A DNA stretch of 6,014 nucleotides from a bacterium (GTDB lineage Bacteria > Fidelibacterota > Marinisomatia > Marinisomatales > JAHJCW01), in NCBI GenBank assembly GCA_030621275.1, contig JAUXHY010000086.1, positions 1 to 6,014 on the forward strand, read 5' to 3'. Positions 1-6,014 of the stretch are shown in pieces. Positions within the stretch are counted from its first letter, which is position 1; every line of letters starts with the position of its first letter. Position numbers and translations under genes: made by a program. The notes beneath the pieces are model-generated. The model saw only the letters and a list, made by a program, of their open reading frames with translations. It searched no databases and had not been told where the DNA came from.

Positions 1-3000
1 AATAAAGTTCAGTACGGAGATTTTAATTGGAAATTTATCAAATCACCTCATTTCAATATATATTATTACACAGAGGATGTCGATCTTGCTGAATTCACGG
101 CTGAAGTTGCAGAAAATGCATACGAACAAATTTCAAAGCATTTCCGTTGGAATTTGAAGAAAACGGTTTCGATAGTAGTTTATAATTCACATAAAGATTT
201 TCAGCAAACAAATGTGACGTATAGCTATCTTTCGGAAGGAATTGGCGGATTCACAGAGCTTTTCAAAAACCGTGTTGTGGTACCTTTTGAAGGCTCTTAT
301 GAACAATTTCGCCATGTTATCCACCATGAATTAGTACATTCGGTTGTTAATGATATGATTTATGGGGGCAATGCTCAAAGTGTTATTTCGGGTGCGCAGT
401 TACTACGACTGCCGCTTTGGGTCAGCGAAGGTACTTGTGAATATTTATCTTTGAATTGGAATACAAAAGCCGATATGGTTATTAGAGATATGACTGTAAA
501 CGATTATATCCCAAGTGTTCGTGAGTTAGAATACTATATGGCGTACAAAGGTGGTCAATCTGTTATGCGATTTATCGCTGAGAAATATGGAAGAGAAAAG
601 ATTGGTGAAATATATATTGCCATGAAAAAAACTCAGAATGCGGAAAGAGGTTTTGAACAGGCCTTAGGCATGGATTTTAAAGATTTAACTGAACAATGGC
701 AAAATTACGTAAAAAAAGAATATTGGCCGGATATTATAGGTCGCGATGCGATTGAAGATATTGCCCATCGTTTAACGGATCATGAAAAACTGAAGAATTT
801 TTATAATATTTCTCCCGCGATATCGCCCGATGGGAGTAAAATTGCAATTTTATCAGATCGCTCAATGTATGCTGATATATTCTTAATTGATGCACATACA
901 GGAAAGCAGATAAAACGAATTGTGAAAGGTAACCGCTCTATGAAATTTGAGGAACTCAAATGGTTGCAGCCCGGAATTTCGTGGTCACCGGACAGTAGAA
1001 AAATTGTTATTGCGGCTAAAGCGGGTGGGTTGGATGCTTTTCACTTAATTGATGTAGAAACGGGTGACTATGAGACGATATCCTTTAAAATGGATGGTTT
1101 ATTCACTGCTGCATGGAGTCCAGACGGAAAAAAGCTGGCTTTCGTGGGTAACCAAGGTAAGGCAAGTGATATTTATATTTTAGATATTGCTTCTCATGAA
1201 ATAGAAAATTTAACGAATGATATATTTTCTGATTCGGAACCGGTTTGGAACAATGCCGGGACACAAGTTACCTTTATTTCTGATCGTCGTGATTATCTAA
1301 ATAACAATGAACAAGCTTTGTTAGATACATTTAAAATGTATAAATATGATTACTCGCAAACTGATATATATACTATAGATGTAGCAACAAAAAATATTAT
1401 TCGTCTAACTGATACAGAGTATAGTGAAAATTATCCAGTTTGGGCACATAATGAAAATAAGCTGCTATATACTGCGGATGAAAACGGTGTATGGAATATT
1501 CATGTTTTTGATATTGACACTAACGAATCTCATACTATAACAAATATTCTCACGGGTATTCAGCAATTAAGTCTTTCCAAAGATGATAAAACTTTGATTT
1601 TCAGTGGTTATGATAAGCGTGGGTGGGATATTTTTAGTCTTATAAATCCGCTTGAACTTGATGAAAAAGAAATTCCGATAACTAACTTTTTGACCAATAA
1701 AAAAACAGCTGATGAATCGTTCACGGATTTGCGTCGTGATAAAATTCGTGATAAGAATCAAGAAACCGTTGAAGTCGGTGATTATACAAATATTATATTT
1801 AGTAAAAACTATGAACGCTATAATAAGGTCTTAACTGATTCAGAAACTTCAGAATTTGATTCAGTAGATACCGGTCGGCAAATTGCCGAGTACACACCAC
1901 AAGTTTATAAAACAAATTTCACGTTAGATCTCGTTAGTGGCAACATGGCTTTTGACAATATATTCGGTGCACAAGGTATGACATATTTCGCTTGGAGCGA
2001 TGTTCTTGGCGATCATCGAATTTCTATTGGAACCGAAATGCAATTAACTCTTGAAAATAGTGATTATTCATTGTCATATGCCTACTTAAAGAATCGAACT
2101 GATTTCTATTTTATGGCATCTCAATCTGCCGATTTCTATTCAACCGGTTATTACGGAATTGCGAGACTGCGCCGATATGGAATCGGAGCTTATGCATCAA
2201 GACCATTCAACCGTTTTAATAGAATTGATGTCGGGTTTTCTTTATACCGTCTTTCATATAATGAATGGCTTCAGGATTTTTACACTGGAGAATATATCGA
2301 TGTTAGATCGTCAAAGTTAAATACAGTATTGCCTTCGGTGAGTTGGGTTATGGATAACGCATCTTGGGGATATACGGGTCCGGTCGGTGGTTTTAGACAA
2401 GAAGTCAGCTTTACCGGAAGTCCTTCAATAGGAGATAATGGTATTCAATTTGGTACCTTACAATTGGATGGACGTAAATATTTCCGTTTAGGACGATATT
2501 ACACAATTGCTACGCGTGTTATGGCAGGAACAAGTTTTGGAAGAGATGCTCAGAAATTTTTCCTTGGTGGTTTACCGGTTTGGTTATTTGGACGCGGTGA
2601 GACAAATGGCAGAAAGGATAATGGACAATTCCAATATGAAATATTATCATCGGGCGAAGATGATTTATTAAAGGATATTTATTTTACAAATTATGCAATG
2701 CCGATAAGGGGAGCACGTTACGCCGAAAGAACCGGAACACATGTAGCAATGGCAAATATTGAATTTAGATTTCCATTCATTCAGTATTTGTCCTTAGGGT
2801 TTCCGCTGAAAGTTATCTTCGGTAATATACAGGGTCATGCCTTTTTGGATATAGGTGCGGCATGGGATAGTAGTAGTGAATTTTCCGATTTTTCAGTACT
2901 TACAAATAAGTATGGAGATCTTCCTAGTTATGCTAGCCCTATAATTAGTTCTTTTGGCTTAGGTATGAAAATTAATTTAGGATATTTTTTAGTCCGATTT

Positions 3001-3078
3001 GATACAGCTTGGGATTATACTCCTGGTCACAAAACATCACGACCACAGTATTATATTTCTCTTGGTCCCGACTGGTAA
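1..3078 (+). CDS. Cell-envelope metallopeptidase / beta-propeller / outer-membrane barrel fusion protein (5' partial)
   Basis: The reading frame is open from base 1 and ends at TAA 3076-3078, giving 1025 visible residues; the true start and any signal peptide lie upstream. A TTG at 154 is not the start, because family-like sequence (FNIYYY, then AENAYEQISKHF) precedes it in frame. Residues about 15-245 form a Peptidase-MA-like gluzincin domain: FQQTNV, zinc motif HELVH at 109-113, and WVSEG with probable third ligand Glu143. Residues about 265-560 are a WD40/TolB-like propeller, with blades marked by SPDG (275-278), WSPDS (328-332), WSPDG (372-376), PVW (414-416) and PVW (479-481). After a linker, about 630-1025 resemble an Omp85/BamA-type barrel: FLGG (854-857) with FGRG (863-866), NIEFRFPF (919-926), AFLDIGAAWD (947-956), and a terminal Trp. 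No POTRA domain is visible. Such proteins are often labelled 'biopolymer transporter Tol', which reflects only the propeller. A role in outer-membrane or surface proteolysis is inferred; the substrate is unknown. Confidence 0.9.
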   Translation, partial: NKVQYGDFNWKFIKSPHFNIYYYTEDVDLAEFTAEVAENAYEQISKHFRWNLKKTVSIVVYNSHKDFQQTNVTYSYLSEGIGGFTELFKNRVVVPFEGSYEQFRHVIHHELVHSVVNDMIYGGNAQSVISGAQLLRLPLWVSEGTCEYLSLNWNTKADMVIRDMTVNDYIPSVRELEYYMAYKGGQSVMRFIAEKYGREKIGEIYIAMKKTQNAERGFEQALGMDFKDLTEQWQNYVKKEYWPDIIGRDAIEDIAHRLTDHEKLKNFYNISPAISPDGSKIAILSDRSMYADIFLIDAHTGKQIKRIVKGNRSMKFEELKWLQPGISWSPDSRKIVIAAKAGGLDAFHLIDVETGDYETISFKMDGLFTAAWSPDGKKLAFVGNQGKASDIYILDIASHEIENLTNDIFSDSEPVWNNAGTQVTFISDRRDYLNNNEQALLDTFKMYKYDYSQTDIYTIDVATKNIIRLTDTEYSENYPVWAHNENKLLYTADENGVWNIHVFDIDTNESHTITNILTGIQQLSLSKDDKTLIFSGYDKRGWDIFSLINPLELDEKEIPITNFLTNKKTADESFTDLRRDKIRDKNQETVEVGDYTNIIFSKNYERYNKVLTDSETSEFDSVDTGRQIAEYTPQVYKTNFTLDLVSGNMAFDNIFGAQGMTYFAWSDVLGDHRISIGTEMQLTLENSDYSLSYAYLKNRTDFYFMASQSADFYSTGYYGIARLRRYGIGAYASRPFNRFNRIDVGFSLYRLSYNEWLQDFYTGEYIDVRSSKLNTVLPSVSWVMDNASWGYTGPVGGFRQEVSFTGSPSIGDNGIQFGTLQLDGRKYFRLGRYYTIATRVMAGTSFGRDAQKFFLGGLPVWLFGRGETNGRKDNGQFQYEILSSGEDDLLKDIYFTNYAMPIRGARYAERTGTHVAMANIEFRFPFIQYLSLGFPLKVIFGNIQGHAFLDIGAAWDSSSEFSDFSVLTNKYGDLPSYASPIISSFGLGMKINLGYFLVRFDTAWDYTPGHKTSRPQYYISLGPDW

Positions 3079-3107
3079 TCATTAGGTATACCAGTATAAA
3101 TTCCTAA

Positions 3108-5613
<2,506 letters not shown>

Positions 5614-5614
<1 letters not shown>

Positions 5615-5967
5615 TGAAAGATAATCCTATTAAAGAGAGAAGTTATAAATTTGCTATATCAATTATCAAATTGTATAAGAGAGTTCAAGCAACAAATGAA
5701 TATATTATCTCAAAACAATTATTAAGAAGCGGAACAAGTATTGGAGCTAATATTGAGGAAGCAACTGCAGCCCAAAGTAAGAAAGATTTTTTACATAAAA
5801 TGTCTATAGCTTCAAAAGAAGCTCGTGAAACGTTATATTGGTTAAGACTATTAAAAGATAGCGATCTAATTAATTTTTCAATTGATGAATATTTAAACGA
5901 GATTAATCAGATTATCAGAATAATTACAAAAATTGTAAAAACTACATCAGAGAATTTGAAACAATAA
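5614..5967 (+). CDS. Four-helix-bundle protein of the 23S rRNA intervening-sequence (IVP/S23) family
   Basis: This complete 117-residue, Lys-rich protein has no signal peptide or membrane segment. It matches the four-helix-bundle/IVP family: an N-terminal helix (about 9-26), the hallmark QLLRSGTSIGANIEEA (35-50), then KKDFLHKMSIASKEARETLY (56-75) and WLRLL (76-80), and a last helix at about 91-113. Length is typical (about 115-125). Relatives sit inside intervening sequences of 23S rRNA genes or are scattered in intergenic DNA; the Avd protein of diversity-generating retroelements is a distant structural relative. Biochemical function is unknown; nucleic-acid binding is a common proposal, not shown here. 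ATG 5614 directly follows an in-frame TGA (5611-5613), so no earlier start is possible. There is no Shine-Dalgarno sequence. By hand count, 5641-5940 has 79 G+C of 300 (26%), against about 39% in sampled lines of tgt. Inverted heptamer arrays flank it, suggesting it arrived as a cassette after tgt. It is not a ribosomal protein, despite the 'S23' name. Confidence 0.92.
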
Positions 5968-5975
5968 CAAATTAA

Positions 5976-6007
5976 CTCAAAATTCAAAATTTAACACTCA
6001 AAACTAT
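5976..6007 (-). repeat. Right heptamer array, inverted partner of 5583-5614
   Basis: Read on the minus strand from 6007 to 5976, this begins with the same ATAG and continues with four heptamers: TTTTGAG, TGTTAAA, TTTTGAA, TTTTGAG. Aligned without gaps to the left array it matches 24 of 32 positions. In a register shifted by two units, 5977-5989 is an exact 13-base reverse complement of 5587-5599. It starts 8 bp after the stop codon of the four-helix-bundle gene. AT-rich sequence raises the chance of accidental matches, but the shared period of seven, the unit count and the ATAG edge are hard to explain by composition alone. Confidence 0.65.
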
Positions 6008-6014
6008 AGAGATT

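Noticed and set aside
1..3078. TolB of the Tol-Pal system.
   Set aside because: Only the propeller repeats are TolB-like. The metallopeptidase and barrel domains, and the absence of tolQ, tolR, tolA or pal nearby, argue against it.
3082..3107. Palindrome GGTATACC (3085-3092) and a TTAGG/CCTAA inverted repeat just before radA, possibly an operator or terminator.
   Set aside because: The stem is only 5 bp with a 16-base loop and no T-run, and one 8-bp palindrome in a short AT-rich gap is expected by chance fairly often. No known operator is recognised.
5980..5992. AAATT/AATTT hairpin after the four-helix-bundle gene as a terminator.
   Set aside because: The stem is five A-T pairs with a 3-base loop and no following U-tract, too weak for intrinsic termination. 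It is a by-product of the heptamer array.

Overview
The window is a compact, low-GC, all-plus-strand stretch of bacterial chromosome. It holds four protein genes and no RNA gene, CRISPR array or recognisable insertion sequence. Three things suggest a member of the Bacteroidota/Chlorobiota/Ignavibacteria assemblage: a Peptidase-MA/beta-propeller/outer-membrane-barrel fusion of a kind known to me mainly from that assemblage, start codons without Shine-Dalgarno sequences, and a stray four-helix-bundle (IVP/S23-like) gene. This is inference from gene types and style, not from a phylogenetic marker comparison. Ignavibacteria-like is my best guess, at moderate confidence.

Layout. Positions 1-3078 are the 3' part of a large cell-envelope gene that is already open at base 1, so its true start lies upstream. 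The visible 1025 residues contain a zinc-metallopeptidase domain (HELVH plus a downstream Glu), a WD40/TolB-like beta-propeller and a C-terminal Omp85-like beta-barrel. After 29 bp comes radA (3108-4466), the recombination/repair ATPase. Only 5 bp later comes tgt (4472-5599), queuine tRNA-ribosyltransferase. A small gene at 5614-5967 encodes a 117-residue four-helix-bundle protein.

How they fit together. radA and tgt are complete housekeeping genes with all key residues visible. They are probably co-transcribed with each other and possibly with the envelope gene. No functional link between DNA repair, tRNA modification and the envelope protein is visible, so the grouping is probably positional.

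The most notable structure is at the right end. The four-helix-bundle gene is bracketed by two arrays of about four heptamers each, with consensus near TTTTGAR. The arrays lie in inverted orientation: 24 of 32 positions match between 5583-5614 and the reverse complement of 5976-6007, including a leading ATAG in both. A 13-bp exact inverted repeat, in shifted register, also joins them. The left array carries the tgt stop codon and reaches the start codon of the small gene. That gene is also clearly more AT-rich than tgt by hand count. Together this looks like a small inserted cassette of about 425 bp placed at the end of tgt, comparable in concept to the intervening sequences that carry relatives of this protein in 23S rRNA genes.
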